Source: Beta vulgaris subsp. vulgaris (lineage: Eukaryota; Streptophyta; Magnoliopsida; Caryophyllales; Amaranthaceae). Taken from it: 64,000 bases of DNA. Positions 11,777 to 24,180 of this stretch are shown here, one piece after another. The first letter of the stretch is position 1, and every line of letters begins with the position of its first letter. A program made the translations under genes and the position numbers. The notes below the pieces were generated by a model. It had not been told where the DNA came from and ran no database searches. It saw only the letters and a list, made by a program, of their open reading frames with translations. The stretch is from NCBI RefSeq assembly GCF_026745355.1, contig NC_079203.1, forward strand, positions 36,178,875 to 36,242,874, read 5' to 3'.

Positions 11777-13031
11777 CTGTACATTCTTCTCTAAATTTCC
11801 TTTTTTTATATTTTCGTTTACATTACAATATCATATTCATATGCATTATTGTATGATTTAATGCTTTCATCACCTGATATGATTATTTTTGTTAATCAAA
11901 TACCTAAAGACAGTTCTAACATCAAATTCAGATAATTTGGACAACATGTTAGGTTCCCTGTAATTTGATTACATAATAACATGTCACTAAAAATTAATCT
12001 TCTGTTTGTTTAATGAGCCGACATAATATTATGTGGCTATTTATTTGCATAAAACATGACATGAAAATGTTAACTAGAGGCCATCAATGGGAGGATTTGA
12101 TTCTTGATATTATTCGTACATTCACGGCTTGAACTCAATCTATGGTTCATTGACCATAACTGGAGTCATCATCGGGAAATCTACATTGTATGAGTCCCTG
12201 AGTTGTCCCTACGATTTTCCAATATCTGATTAGGTTTGTGAGTGTTCCTTCAAGAACTTATTTGCGACTTCAAATCATTTTCAATAAAAACCTTTGCAAG
12301 GAGGTAGTCAGATACGTGCTCATTCCCCATAGGCGAATAAAAACAGGCCTACAATCATACTCCTAAAAGTGCGTGCCAAAAGATTATATTGCAAGTAAAA
12401 AGATACAGAGGAAATATATGGTAAGATTGTATTTGTAGTGCAACTTGGACATTATAGATTTACAGTTATCACCCATCAACCACATTAAAAATGAATATTA
12501 CTAATGCTTAAGTTATTAAAACTAACTCAAGCTAACACTCAACAATACCTAAAACAGCCAGTTGAAAAAAAGGTACCGTAAATTGAATTCCAGCCAAGTT
12601 GATGTGCTACTACAATAATCCAGCCATAATTCTAAGGTTCCGACTAATTGCACATATTAATAAATAAATTTTGATGGATCCACCACTAAGCACCTTGCCA
12701 TAGAAGCAGCACAAGCCACCCTCTCATAAAAGCATCTTCCCTACCTCCACCAAGCTACCAAGCCACCGATACCACCAAAACAACCTTCTCAACCACCGAA
12801 ACCACTATTCCAACCATCTTCCTTGGCCCTGATGTGTAAGAGAGAGATAAAAGGGGTTTTCAGGGTTTCATTTGTGGTGGAGATGGTGCTTATGTTTTAG
12901 GTGATTGATGATTACAATGTGAAGTACTATAGACTATGTTGTCATATTCTCTGTCAGAAACAAAAGTACAAAGATGAAATTAAGCTTATTTGTAAATTTT
13001 AGTCGACCTAACTTTATAACTTTTGGGAGAA
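11777..13031. other. Intergenic, no supported gene
   Basis: No coding region recognised. A CCACC-rich stretch at 12676-12830 is biased in composition but has no sustained open frame with recognisable protein content. Confidence 0.45.
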
Positions 13032-13584
13032 TGTTAGGCTTAGACATGTATAATAATTAATAGGTGTGCACCATTTCTTCTGAGTTCAGGCAAGAAAACT
13101 TGCCTCAGAGTTATTCCCAACTCAACCTTGCCTGAACACTGTTGTGCGGTAAAAATCTACCGGTATTTGACCAAATTTAGGGACATGACCAGAGCTGAGG
13201 ACATGTCCTGATTTAGTCTACATGACCGGAAAGTACGTGGCATAATTCAGCGTCGAACCAAGTCATACCCATTGAAGCAGTTGAGATAATCAAGGGGAAC
13301 TCGCCACAAGTATAGGGGGTAGTTAGTTGGAATATTGGTCATTTGTACAACCTACAACGGTAACATTAGTTAGGACTCTTATTATAAATAGAACTTATGT
13401 AGCCAAATATAAGGCATCAGGTACAATCTACTCTACTTCTTGGCTTATTTCTTCAGTATTCCTGTATTCTCTCATCAGTTTTATTCGCAACAATACGATC
13501 TTCATTTATTTTTTATCCACTTAGATTGATTGCCTAGACTAGTCTTCATAGATTGATCCTACTTAGTGAAATTTATCCAAAACA
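13032..13584 (+). repeat. 5' LTR of the Tat/Retand element
   Basis: It begins TGTTAGGCTTAG and ends ATCCAAAACA, about 553 bp, directly before the primer-binding site. A TATAAATA promoter box lies at 13383-13390, followed by a U5-like stretch. The left end is inferred from the TG start, since no 3' LTR is available for comparison. Confidence 0.65.
13383..13390 (+). promoter_or_regulatory. LTR TATA box
   Basis: TATAAATA sits in the second half of the LTR, about 200 bases before its 3' end, where the retrotransposon transcript would start. Confidence 0.55.
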
Positions 13585-13663
13585 ATTTGGTGCCCACCGT
13601 TGAGGCATTCAATCTAAAAAGTGCTCTCTAGATATTCGTATTCCACAAAAATCAATCGCAATA

Positions 13664-15180
13664 CCATGGCTGGAAATATCCCTTCCTCTGTGGAAGAAAT
13701 CTGGAAGCGCCTCAATGAAAAGATCGATATTCTCTAAAAAGAAAACGATGTGATGCATGGCCAAGTCTAATCCACCGTCTTTATGACGACATCATCCTCT
13801 CGTCATCAGGCACGCCGTAGCATCGAGGCGCAACGACTCACCTAGATATGGATAGCATCACCCCTCCTCGAAGTCACCCTGCACCACAAAATTCTCCTAT
13901 ATATGTCCCAGTCATCTCACAAATATCAACACCTCCACTAACGCGCCATGCTATCACCATCGCTGCTACCCCTTTGGCCAGTGACCCCATACTGGTCGAG
14001 GATGAAACCCATCTATTTGGTTTCAACCCTTTTCAAACTCCTTCAACATTTTCAACCTTCGGGTCATCATCCCGATCCGTGCCCAATGCACCACCTCGTC
14101 CAAACTCTTTTAGAAATGTCTATGTGTTTAACACTACAAATCGAACATGTGTCACCTTCCCATAGATTCCTCCTCCTCCTTAAACTTCCTCTATCGCATT
14201 CACTCAAAATGTACTTCCTTTAAGTCAACCTGCCAGCGTCCCCATCACCTATAGAGTCGGCACCCTAACCTCCCATGTCCAGTCTAAATTTAACCTGCCT
14301 CCAAGGATGGACTTTCTTCACCCTATCCTTGGTAGCATGAATGAAGCCATGGAGCAAAAAAATTTCCCTCTTACAAGAAATGATAAATAAAACCCAGGGG
14401 TGACCCCCGCAATAGCTGAGGCAAAACCAAACAATTATGCTGACTCGCCTTATGCAGATCATATTGATAACATTGACATCCCCAAAGGTTTAGTGCTCAG
14501 AATATCCAACTATATGATGGGACCACTGACCCCATCGAAAATATCAAGCAATACAAGCAAAGAATGATGACCATTCCTATTCCTCGTGACATGAGAGAAG
14601 CTAGTATGTGTAAAGGGTTCGGGTCCACTTTGTCCGGTCCTGCCCTAGACTGGTTGACTAATCTGCCAAATGGATGCATTACCTCGTTTGCAGAGCTTCA
14701 GAACATGTCCAATAAACAGTTCGCCAGTTGTCGTAAAGTCTCACAGAGATATTAATCGCTTCAACACAGAGAAGGTGTCCATTCCTAATTGTGACATCCC
14801 AACAACTACTGAAGCATTCAGACAAGGACTGTACGGGGATTCTGGCCTCTATAAAGACTTGACCAAGTACTCTTGCACCAAGTTTGAAGATGCATTGAAC
14901 AAAGCTCTCTCTCAAGTCCTCCTAGAAGAAGATATTGACGCCAGAAAGGAGCCCTTTGAACCTGACCGGTCTAGCATAAAGTATACGTGGAATCGACGAC
15001 GAGATAGTAGACCAAAGCCATATGATCAGCAGCCAACGACTAGTATGTCGCTGTAGTAGAAGACGAGGAACCAGATTGGAAGGACGAATCCGAGCATCAC
15101 CCGAAATAGAAGAATACAACTTTTGCCTGAGCACCACAGGACTCATCAACCATCTGGCAAAGCTCGGAGACACAGTCTAA
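13664..15180 (+). pseudogene. gag of the Tat/Retand element (multiply broken)
   Basis: The capsid region of a Tat-lineage element, which would package retrotransposon RNA. The start is ATGGCTGGAAATATC at 13664. Recognisable gag pieces are DGTTDPIENIKQYKQRM (about 14508), GSTLSGPALDWLTNLPNG, QFASCRKVSQRY and EAFRQGLYGDSGLYKDL, followed by the arginine-rich tail RRRDSRPKPYDQQP. The pieces lie in different frames with stop codons between them, so no product can be made. Confidence 0.8.
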
Positions 15181-16140
15181 TGGCCACCTAAATCATCATG
15201 CCCAAGAGACCGCAAACATCCATCTAAATGGTTTGACTATCATGAAGACATTGGTCATGTGACTAATGATTGCATCGCCCTCCGCAGAGATGTCTCTTAT
15301 CTCCTAAAGAATGCTCATCTCAAAGAAATCATGTCCGAGAAGGCCAAGACAACTGTTTCCAATGAGAAATCAACATTTGCTCCCCAAAAGCCTCCTACCC
15401 CTCCTTCTCATGTTAAAATTATTAATGTTATTACAGGAGGATCCGACGTTTGTGGTTTAACTAACACTACAGCTAAAAGATATGCCAAGGAATGCTATAT
15501 GGACAAACCTACCCGAAGGCGTGTCATCAACCTGGGACCAACAATCACTTTTGATGATGTGGATGTAGTAGATGCTTCAGCATTCCACCATGATGGCCTA
15601 GTCATCTCTCTCTTTTTTGGCAACTGCCTAATCAAAATAATCCTAGTGGACAATGATAGCTCGACCAATATCATTATACTAGACACTAGTACAGATGGGG
15701 CTAAGTGAAAGCAACGTGGTAAAAAAGTCTATAGTTCTAGTCGGCTTCAATGGAGAGGCTAAGAACAACATTGGAGAAATCTCCTTGCATGTTTATGCCG
15801 AAGGCATCAACCTACAGATAAAATTCTTTGTCATAGAATGTGTGTATGCTTATAACATAATTCTCAACAGACCCTGGATCCATGAGATGAAGGCTATTAT
15901 GTCATCCTACCATCAAAGAGTGAAGGTCCCAACCCCCTGGGGCATCCTCGAGATCAAAGGTGACCATAGAGTTGCCAAGGAGTGTTAGAAAGCCACGCTC
16001 AAGCCTTCTAGTGCCCAGAAAGAGGTGGCGTAGCAATTACAGGAGCAGTCCGCACCCAGCAGCTATGTGGAGCCAGAATCTGAACTTCGACGAAGTGGTC
16101 CTTGACTCATAATTTCCTAATCAAGTAGTTCAAATGGGCT
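15180..16140 (+). pseudogene. Zinc-finger remnant and aspartic protease of the Tat/Retand element, copy 1
   Basis: A degenerate knuckle WFDYHEDIGHVTNDC (about 15230) precedes the protease. There the active-site region reads VDNDSSTNIII, where the family has D-(G/T)-(S/A), and the downstream block includes AYNIILNRPWIHEM and VPTPWGILEIKGD. Frame changes occur near 15690, and a TAG follows shortly after EVA. Confidence 0.78.
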
Positions 16141-16199
16141 TCGATCCACCTGACGAGGTAAGGATTGATATTATTACTTTTTTACGCGTTAATCGTGAT

Positions 16200-16664
16200 T
16201 GATTTACTTGGAAGCATGATGACATGACATGCATTAGCCCGGATGTCATCACACATAAATTACGGGTTAATCTTGATCACCCTCCAGTTCGGCAAAAGCG
16301 AAGAAAGTTTGTGCCAGAGCGCAACCAGACTATAAATGAAGAAGTTGAAAAACTGCTCGAACGTGATAAGACTAGAGGTACATTATCCTGACTGGTTGGC
16401 TAATGTGGTCGTTGTTTAAAACAAACATGGTAAGTGGCGTGTTTGTATTGATTTTACCGACCTCAATAAAGCATGTCCCGAAGATCCTTTTCCTGTCCCC
16501 CATATAGATGCCATGATTGATGCTACTACTGGCCATGATATGTTGACCATGTTGGATGCTTTTACTGGTTATAATAAAATCCTAATGCACCCAGAAGACT
16601 AAGAAAAAACAGTGTTCATGACCAACATGGACATCTACTGTTACAAGGTCATGACTTTTGGATT
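16200..16664 (+). pseudogene. Reverse transcriptase N-terminal part, copy 1
   Basis: Blocks matching the start of gypsy reverse transcriptase are visible: HPPVRQKRRKFVPERNQTI, then in shifted frames a VCIDF-DLNKACPEDPFP-type stretch, LDAFTGYN and YCYKVMTFGLK. The segment stops at GGATTAAAATT, where the sequence jumps back to the protease region. Several stops are shared with copy 2. Confidence 0.75.
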
Positions 16665-18849
16665 AAAATTATTAATGTTATTACAGGAGGATCTGACGTT
16701 TATGGTTTAACTAACACTGCAGCTAAAAGACATGCTAAGGAATGCTACATGGACAAAGCTACCCTGAGGTGTGTCATTAACTCGGGACCAACAATCACTT
16801 TTGAAGATGTGGATGAACTAGATGCTTCAGCATTCCACCATGATGGCCTAGTCATCTCTCTCTTTTGTGGCAACTGCCTAATCAAAATAACCCTAGTGGA
16901 CAATGAAAGCTCGACCAATATCATTATACTAGACACACTAGTACAGATGGGGCTGAGTGAAGCGGTGGTAAAAAAAAGTCTATAGTTCTAGTCGACTTCA
17001 GTGGAGAGGCTAAGAACAACATTAGAGAAATCTCCTTGCATGTCTATGCCGAAGGCATCAACCTACAGGAAAAATTCTTTGTCATAGAATGCGTTTATGC
17101 TTATAACATAATTCTTGGCAGGCCCTGGATCCATGAGATGAAGGTTATTCCGTCATCCTGCCATCAAAAAGTGAAATTCCCAACCCCTTGGGGAATCCAC
17201 GAGATCAAAGTAGGGGTGTTCATGGGTGGTTAACCATCCCGAAACAATTTTTCGGTTCGGTAACCGGAAGTTTCGGTACGCTCTTTCTGCGAACCGTAAC
17301 CGTTTAAACCGGTTACCGCCTAAGCAGTTAACCGTTTTCTCGGTACGGTTTTTCGGTTAACCATTGTTTAAGTTATAATATTATGTTTTACTTAATGTAC
17401 ATATACATTTTCAAATTTTTTGTGCATATATTTAATATTATATATACTCTAACATAAAATGTATTATAAAGTGGATAATAAATCAATTGGAAAACATAAC
17501 TAATACTAAGAATTCACTTCATTTCCTATTTACAGTGTTTATATTAGTATTAGAGTTTCTAAATAATTACATACTTCCTCTAATTGTTGTAACTTAGCAA
17601 CAAATATTAGAATTAATGTAATTGTTTGAAAATGTTTCACAACAATTAAATAGAGAAAAAAAGATTTCGGTCGGTATTTCGATTAACCGTTTACTCAAAA
17701 ATCATAACCGTAACCGTAACATTTAACCGCTAATTTTTTCGGTTCGGTAACCGTACCGTTCAAACTTTTTTTGTCGGTAGGGTAACCACCCATTTAGACC
17801 AGTTTTTCGGTATTTCGGTATGGTATTTCGGTTTTTTATGAACACCCCTAGCTCAAAGGTGACCAGAGAGTTGCCAAGGAGTGTTACAAAGTCACGCTCA
17901 AGCCTTCCAGCGCCCAGAAAGAAGTGGCATAGCAATTACAGGAGCAGTCCACACCCAGCAGCTCTGTGGAGCCATAATCTGAACTTCGACGAAGTGGTCC
18001 TTGACTCATAATTTCCTAGTCAAGTAGTTCAAACGGGCTCCGATCTACCTGACGAGGTAAGGAATGATATTATTACTTTTTTACGCGTTAATCGTGATAG
18101 ATTTGCTTGGAAGCATGATGACTTGACATGCATTAGCCCAGATGTCATCACATATAAATTGCGGGTTGATCCTGATCACCCTCCAGTTCTGCAAAAGCGA
18201 AGAAAGTTTGTGCCAAAGCACAACCAGACTATAAATGAAGAAGTTGAAAAACTACTCGAACCTGGTAAGACTACATAGGTACATTATCCTGAATTGTTGG
18301 CTAATGTGGTCGTTGTTTAAAACAAAAACAGTAAGTGGCGTGTTTGTATTGATTTTACCGACCTCAATAAAGCATGTCCCTAAGATCCTTTTCATATCCC
18401 CCATATAGATGCCATGATGATTAATGCTACTGCTGGCCATGAAACATTGACCATGCTGGATGCTTTTACTGGTTATAATAAATCCTAATGCACCCAGAAG
18501 ACTAAGAAAAACCAGTGTTCATGAACAACGAGGACACCTACTATTACAAGGTCATGACTTTTGGATTAAAAAATGCAGGGACAACTTACCAAAGATTGGT
18601 CAATCAAATGTTTGAAAAGAGAATTGGGCGTACCATGGAGGTCTATTTAGATGATATGTTGGTCAGGTCAACAAAAGCAACCGACCACGTCAAACACTTG
18701 GAATAAACTTTTCAAGTCCTCCGCTAGTACAAAATGAAGCTTAACCCATCCAAATGCTCTTTTGGTGTGTCATCACAAAAGTTTCTGGGTTACATAGTCA
18801 CCCAGAATGGAATAGAAGCCACTCCTGAGCATATACGAGCCGTCCTCAA
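16665..18849 (+). pseudogene. Protease plus reverse transcriptase, tandem copy 2 (with hAT insertion)
   Basis: This repeats 15415-16664 with moderate divergence and continues further into the reverse transcriptase. It shows YKVMTFGLKNAGTTYQRLVN and the polymerase active-site motif YLDDMLVRS at about 18645, then NPSKCSFG and FLGYIVTQNGIEA before being cut at 18850. The 648-bp difference in spacing from copy 1 is explained by the hAT element and its target duplication at 17203-17858. Confidence 0.8.
17211..17850. mobile_element. Non-autonomous hAT element
   Basis: A 640-bp element with 13-bp perfect terminal inverted repeats TAGGGGTGTTCAT and ATGAACACCCCTA. It is flanked by an 8-bp target duplication, GATCAAAG at 17203-17210 and GCTCAAAG at 17851-17858 (one mismatch), the size typical for hAT. 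The empty site is seen in duplication copy 1 as GAGATCAAAGGTGACC. The interior has no transposase but is rich in GGTTAACCG/CGGTAACC words near both ends, plausible subterminal binding sites. Confidence 0.9.
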
Positions 18850-19480
18850 CACTAGTGGAAAAAACCCCACCTGATGCGGTCAAAACTGGCCTATCAGATG
18901 CGATTTTGGTACGCATCAGGTGGGGGCGCAACAGGTCACTAATCATTTCTAATGCGGTCCAAAACCGCATTAGAAAACGATGATCTGATGTGGTTCAGAG
19001 GGAAAACCGCATCAGATTAGGTGATAATCAGATGCGATTTTCCCTCTAAATCGCATTAGATTATTAGCGTATATGTACAAAAAAAAAAAAAACAACAGAC
19101 CTGCAAGCTGCAGGTCTGCAATACATTTTGATTTATTAAATTTCACGCCTCACCAATTCTAACATATACAAATTATCATATTCTAAAAAATTTTAACATA
19201 TATACAAATTCTAATATATTCTAACAATCCAAAATTCTATACATATTCTAATATATTCTAACAATCCAAAATTCTATACAAATTCTAGCATACACCAAAT
19301 TTATCAACTGTAATCAAAAATTTTAACCAAAAAAAAAATATATATACTCAAATTTCAATATATATACAAATTTTCATTCATAAAACACTTCTAATACTGA
19401 AAATAAATAGCAAAAGAACACAGATAACAAAATCTACATATTACGGAAACAATATGTAAAAAAAAAAAAAAAAGGTTTGA
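18850..19480 (+). mobile_element. CACTA-type terminus with subterminal repeats
   Basis: It starts CACTAGTGGAAAAAACC at 18850, inside the reverse transcriptase of the Tat element. Over the next 220 bases come alternating copies of (C)TGATGCGGTTTT-like and AATGCGATTTT-like motifs in both orientations. A hairpin with 10-bp perfect arms follows at 19096-19118. About 19140-19480 is AT-rich, with a direct repeat of ATATTCTAACAATCCAAAATTC at about 19224 and 19252. The partner terminus was not found; the LINE to the right may have separated it. Confidence 0.65.
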
Positions 19481-19532
19481 CTCTAGAGAGAGAATCTATG
19501 TCTTCTATCTAGAAATCCAATAGAACAGTAAC

Positions 19533-20918
19533 TTGACTAATTCTTCTGCAATTTCTTCTCAATACATTCTGTGTTGTAGCCATGGCAAAGAAATCAGGAG
19601 GAAATGCTCAAGGATTAGAAATGGGAAAGTTATTGAGAAAGTTAAAGCCACAGGTCCATCATTAGACTCACAAGCTTTGAGAACGAAGTCAATGGATGAA
19701 TTATTAGGAATCGAGGCTTTGGACTTTGGTTTAGGGATAGGTCAACCTATGACACCTAAATCTTCAGTGCAGGAGTTGAAGAAACAATCAGAAATTCGGC
19801 ATACCTTCAATGAGTGGTTGCAGTCCATTCACAAGAGTGCAGAAGTGAATCGTACACCAGCAGTTCGTGAAAAAGCATCAGATGGAGGCAATTCTGTTCC
19901 TATATTGTTTCAATTGGATGATGATCTTAATGTTGATCAGGAGGATCACATAGAAGGATTGAATGTAGAAAATTGTAAACATAATTATTTAAATGTTTCA
20001 AGTACTGTTCAATCTGAACCAGTGACTATAGAGATGGAGGACATACAGGAAGAAATTAATTTCTGGAATTCTTCCTTAGTTTGTTATGTGTTAGGTGCAA
20101 ATCCACCCATTCATGTCATTGAAGGATATTTTCGAATGATTTGGAGAAATCATAGTGTGGATAAGGTGGCTATGGTGAAGAGAGGAATGTTCTTAGTAAG
20201 ATTTAAGGCGATGGATGTTAGGGATCATGTAATCAATGGTCATTACTTCTTTGATAGGAAGCCACTAATCATGGAAAAATGGAATTCTGACATGGATTTT
20301 GAGAAGGATGAGCTGAAAACAGTACCTGTGTGGGTGCAATTCAAGTTGAATATGAAATATTGGGGAGAGAAATATTTGCATAAGATTGCTAGTCAGATTG
20401 GTGATCCAATCAAACGAGATGAAGCAACAAGAAATCGTGAGAAGCTACAATATGCTCGCATCTTAATTAAGGTTAAGATAGATCATACATTCCCTGAAGC
20501 TGTCTAGTTCTGAAATGAGAAAGGAGAGCTCACTGATGTTCCTGTGATATTTGAATGGTCACCTTTACAATGTGTTCATTGTAAAGAGTTTGGGCATAGT
20601 GTCAATGAATGTAGAAGGAAGCAAGTCAAAAAAGTATGGAGACCTAAACAACCTGCTCCCATTATATTGGAAGCGCTAGTAGAGGCACAACAAGTCTTGG
20701 GCCAGGAGGTTACAGAGGTTGTTAACCAGGGGGACATGGATCCAGAAGGCTTTCAAAAAGCCTTGAAGCCTATTAGAGTGAGAAGTTTAGCAAAAGTTCC
20801 CATGCCTACTCAGAATCACTTTCAAGCTCTCATAGAAGAAGAAGGAAGGCATTGCAGAACTGATGAGAACGAGAAAATAGACAAGGGAGGGGGAGATCCT
20901 CCCATATTGAATGGATAG
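19533..20918 (+). pseudogene. LINE ORF1: DUF4283 and CCHC zinc knuckle, RNA-binding protein
   Basis: The likely start is ATGGCAAAGAAATC at 19580, in a different frame from the body, so an early frameshift near 19640 is inferred. The body holds a DUF4283-type domain (INFWNSSLVCYVLGANPP, GMFLVRFKAMDVRDHVINGH, VPVWVQFKLNMKYWGEKYL). It then has a TAG at 20505, and in the next frame a zinc knuckle CVHCKEFGHSVNEC (C-x2-C-x4-H-x4-C) at about 20571. Such ORF1 proteins bind the LINE RNA. Confidence 0.82.
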
Positions 20919-21710
20919 ACTCTTGTGTTGGAATGTAATAAGAGGCATTAGTAGCACTAGAAAGCAATTGGGGGTGAAGAAATATATTCACTCAAGTGCA
21001 GCTGGTGTTGTTAGCCTCTTAGAGACCAAGGTTAAAGCCCAAAACCTTGGTTGTTTATATCAGAGAATGTTTCAGGGATGGTGTTTTACATCCAATTCAT
21101 CAATAATTGATAAAGGAAGGATCCTGGTAGCTTGGAAACCTACAAGCTTTCACTTGAACATCTGTTAATGTTCAGAGCAACTTATTCATTATTTCTTGAA
21201 ACCTGTCAATGGAGCTAGGGGTTTCTATGTTACATTCATATATGCATTCACTGAATGAGGGAGAAGAATGAAGTTATGGGAGGAGTTGAGAATGATCATG
21301 ACATCTTATCCATGGCTACTATGTGGTGATTTTAATTGTGTTATGTCTACTGAGGAAAGAATTGGGGCACCAATTAGAGAGGCTGAAATGGTAGACATCA
21401 GAGCTTGAATGATACACTGTGGATTACAGGATATTAAAGCATCTGGTAACTTTTACACTTGGAATAACAAACAAGAGGGAGTACATAGAGTATTCTCTAA
21501 GGTTGACAGAATGGTTGCAAACCATTCATGGTTAGATGCTTATTCTTCTGCAGAAGCACCCTTCCATAATGAAGGGTGAGTTTGATCACACTCCTGTGAT
21601 GCTGACAATACAGCCTGGCCTTAGTTGGGGGGGGGGGGAAACCTTTCAAATACTTCACAATGTGGAGATCTTCTCCTAAGTTTCTGGAGATAATTTGAAG
21701 GCATTGGAGG
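20911..21710 (+). pseudogene. LINE ORF2 endonuclease domain
   Basis: It starts MDRLLCWNVIRGI, matching the LLCWNCRGL-like beginning of plant LINE ORF2, followed by LLETKV, GRILVAWK and, in a shifted frame, WLLCGDFNCV with the GDFN endonuclease motif at about 21326. Further matching blocks are NFYTWNNKQEG and KVDRMVAN. At least three stops interrupt it, and a run of ten G at about 21630 adds a length change. Confidence 0.82.
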
Positions 21711-21731
21711 GTAGAGGTCCAAGGGACCAAG

Positions 21732-23660
21732 ATGTTTCAAGTTCTGAAAAAGTTGAAGAATATTAAGGTGGATTTGAGAAGATTGAACAAAGAAGGATAT
21801 TCAGATATTCAGGCTGCAGATGTGAAAGCATATCATTCCATGATGGAGGCTCAACAGAGACTACATGGAAATCTGAGTAATTTGGCATATATAGCAGAAG
21901 AATTGGAGGCTTCTCATAATTATAAGAACACACATCAAGCTTATGTGGAATTTCTTTCACAAAAAGCTAAGACTAGGTGGATCAAGGATGGGGATGAAAA
22001 TACATCCTTGTTTCACCAGAGTATTAGATCCAGGAAGCTACATAACATGATTTATAGTATATATGATGAAAATGGGAGCTGGTGTGATACTCCAGAATAT
22101 GTCTCCCATGCTTTCTTATTATATTACCAGAAGCTACTTGGTGATAATATTGAAAGCAGAACACCAGTAATTCAGCAATTGGTGCAGGAGGGACCAGTTA
22201 TTATAGAGGAGCACAAGGCAATATTAAATGCCCCATACACTGAGGATGAGATCAAGAAGGCTCTCTTCTCCATTCCAGGGTCCAAAGCACCAGGTACAGA
22301 TAGATATAGGACATACTTCTACAGGGATGCTTGGGCTGTCATAGGTAAAGATATTATTGCTGTTGTGTTAGATTCTCTTCAAAGTGGAAGAATCTTGAAG
22401 GAGGTAAACACAACTGTAATAACTTCAATTCCTAAGACAACATGTCCTAAGAATGTCACAGAATATAGACCTATTTCTTGCTGCAATACATTGTATAAAT
22501 GTATTACTAAGATCCTTTGCAACAGGCTTAGATTAGTGCTTCCTGACTTGATTATGGAAAATCGGGGGCTTTGTACATGGTAGAAACATTATTCATAATA
22601 TAATGGTGATACAAGACTTAGTCAAGCACTATGGTAGAAAACAGACACAGCTAGGGTGTTTGTTAAAAATTAATTTGCAGAAAGCCTATGACACTGTCAA
22701 TTGGAAGTTTCTAAGAGAGATGCTTGAAGCTCTAGTGTTCCCTCTGCAATTTAGGCTACTGGTTATGGAGTGTGTTACAACACCCAAATTTCCGCGGATG
22801 ATTAATGGAGTGATAGGAGGCTATTTCAGTTCCACTAGAGGTTTGAGGAAAGGGGATCCTATCTCCCCCCTTCTCTTTGTGCTATGTATGGAATACCTAT
22901 CTAGACTAAAATGGGAGAGATAGAGCAATTTCACTATCATGCTAGATGCAAGGAAACCAAACTCACACATATGTGCTTTGCTGACGATTTGGTTATGTGT
23001 TGTAGAGGTGATTATGCATCCATTTATCTTCTGTTGAGACTTGAGATCCTTCAAGCTATTCTTTATGACCACTGGATTGCAGGCAAATGTCTCTAAGTCT
23101 GCAATATATACATGTGGAATGAATCAGAGAGAGCAGCAAAGAATTGTGGATATCTCTGGCTTCACTCATCAACAGGTCCCATTTAAGTACCTGGAGGTTC
23201 CAATATGTCAAAAAGGATAAATGTGACTCAATGTGAAGTGCTGGTAGAAAAGATGATAGCCAAGATTAGAGTGTGGAGCTCTAGGAACTTATCATATACT
23301 GCTAGAGTCCAGCTAGTCAATACAGTATTGATGAGTATCCACCAATATTGGGCTCAGGTATTTATACTACCTCAACAGGTGCTTAAAAGAATTACACAAA
23401 TTTGTAGATCATTTCTATGGAGTGGGCAATACTTCACTCTTAAATCTGGTAATATTGCTTGGGAGAAAGTAGCACTCCTAAGAATGTAGGAGGCCTGGGT
23501 TTCAGAGATGTGTTTAAGTGGAATATAGCATGTCTTGGTAGATATGTGTGGGCTATATCTACTAAACAGGATAGTGTGTGGTTCAAAAGGGTACATTCAG
23601 TGTATCTTGAAGGGGGAGATTGGTGGGATTATACTCCTAAAGCAAGCTCAAGTTGGTATT
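21732..23660 (+). pseudogene. LINE ORF2 reverse transcriptase domain
   Basis: Reverse transcriptase blocks in order are: [88 protein letters not shown], and the active-site CFADDLVMCC at about 22977. The C-terminal part has LSYTARVQLVNTVL and SFLWSG. The family motif KAPGPDG reads KAPGTDR, and an early stop after IMENRG separates the palm motifs, so the enzyme is inactive as encoded. Confidence 0.88.
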
Positions 23661-23699
23661 AGAGGAAGCTTTGCCAGGTTAAGGAACAACTGAAGCACT

Positions 23700-24109
23700 C
23701 ATTCACTCAAGCTGATTTCAGGAGCATGAGGCAATATTCACTGAAGAAAGTGTATGCCATCTTGATGGGGGAGCAAGAAAGAGTTCACTGGGATAGAGTA
23801 GTATGGAATAGGATGAATCTCCCTAAACATAGATTCATTATATGGTTGGCTATACAAGGTAAACTACAAACAACAGCAAAATTGGTTGTGATGGGTGTAA
23901 GTGACACTGATTCTTGTCTATTGTGTGCTGGACATAAAGAAGGTCATCAACATCTTTTCTTTAAGTGTCATTTCAGTCTAGCATGCTTGAACTATTTTAA
24001 GGAATGGATGCACTGCTCAGCACAAACAGAGGACTTACAACATCTGCTTACATGGATACAAAATAGCAGAAGAACTAAATTTCAGAAGCATGCATGTGTA
24101 TCTAGCTAG
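23700..24109 (+). pseudogene. LINE ORF2 C-terminal zf-RVT domain
   Basis: An open frame of about 127 residues. It contains VVWNRMNLPKHRFIIWLAIQ, then a cysteine/histidine cluster CLLCAGHKEGHQHLFFKC, which is the zf-RVT zinc-binding region that ends plant LINE ORF2 proteins. A stop follows at 24107. Confidence 0.85.
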
Positions 24110-24180
24110 GGTTGCTGCTATGGTCTATATGATATGGTAGAGTAGATTATGAATTAATTATAACAATTTGTACAAAACAA

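Larger units (their letters stand above)
13032..18849 (+). mobile_element. Ty3/gypsy retrotransposon of the Tat/Retand type, 3'-truncated and rearranged
   Basis: The 5' LTR is followed by a primer-binding-type site TTGGTGCCCACCGTTGAG (compare the TGGCGCCCACCGTGGGG usual in this lineage), then gag, protease and reverse transcriptase in the usual order. All frames carry stops and frameshifts. The protease-RT section is tandemly duplicated (15415-16664 and 16665 to about 18570), and the second copy holds a hAT insertion. RNase H, integrase and the 3' LTR are absent: the element is cut at 18850 by a CACTA terminus. Confidence 0.88.
19485..24180 (+). mobile_element. LINE (L1-type non-LTR retrotransposon), multiply frameshifted
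   Basis: The order is ORF1 (DUF4283 domain plus zinc knuckle), then ORF2 with AP-like endonuclease, reverse transcriptase and a C-terminal zf-RVT domain, which is the plant L1 arrangement. It appears nearly full length, about 4.7 kb, but has in-frame stops and frameshifts throughout. No clear poly(A) tail or target duplication could be fixed, so the ends are approximate. Confidence 0.88.
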
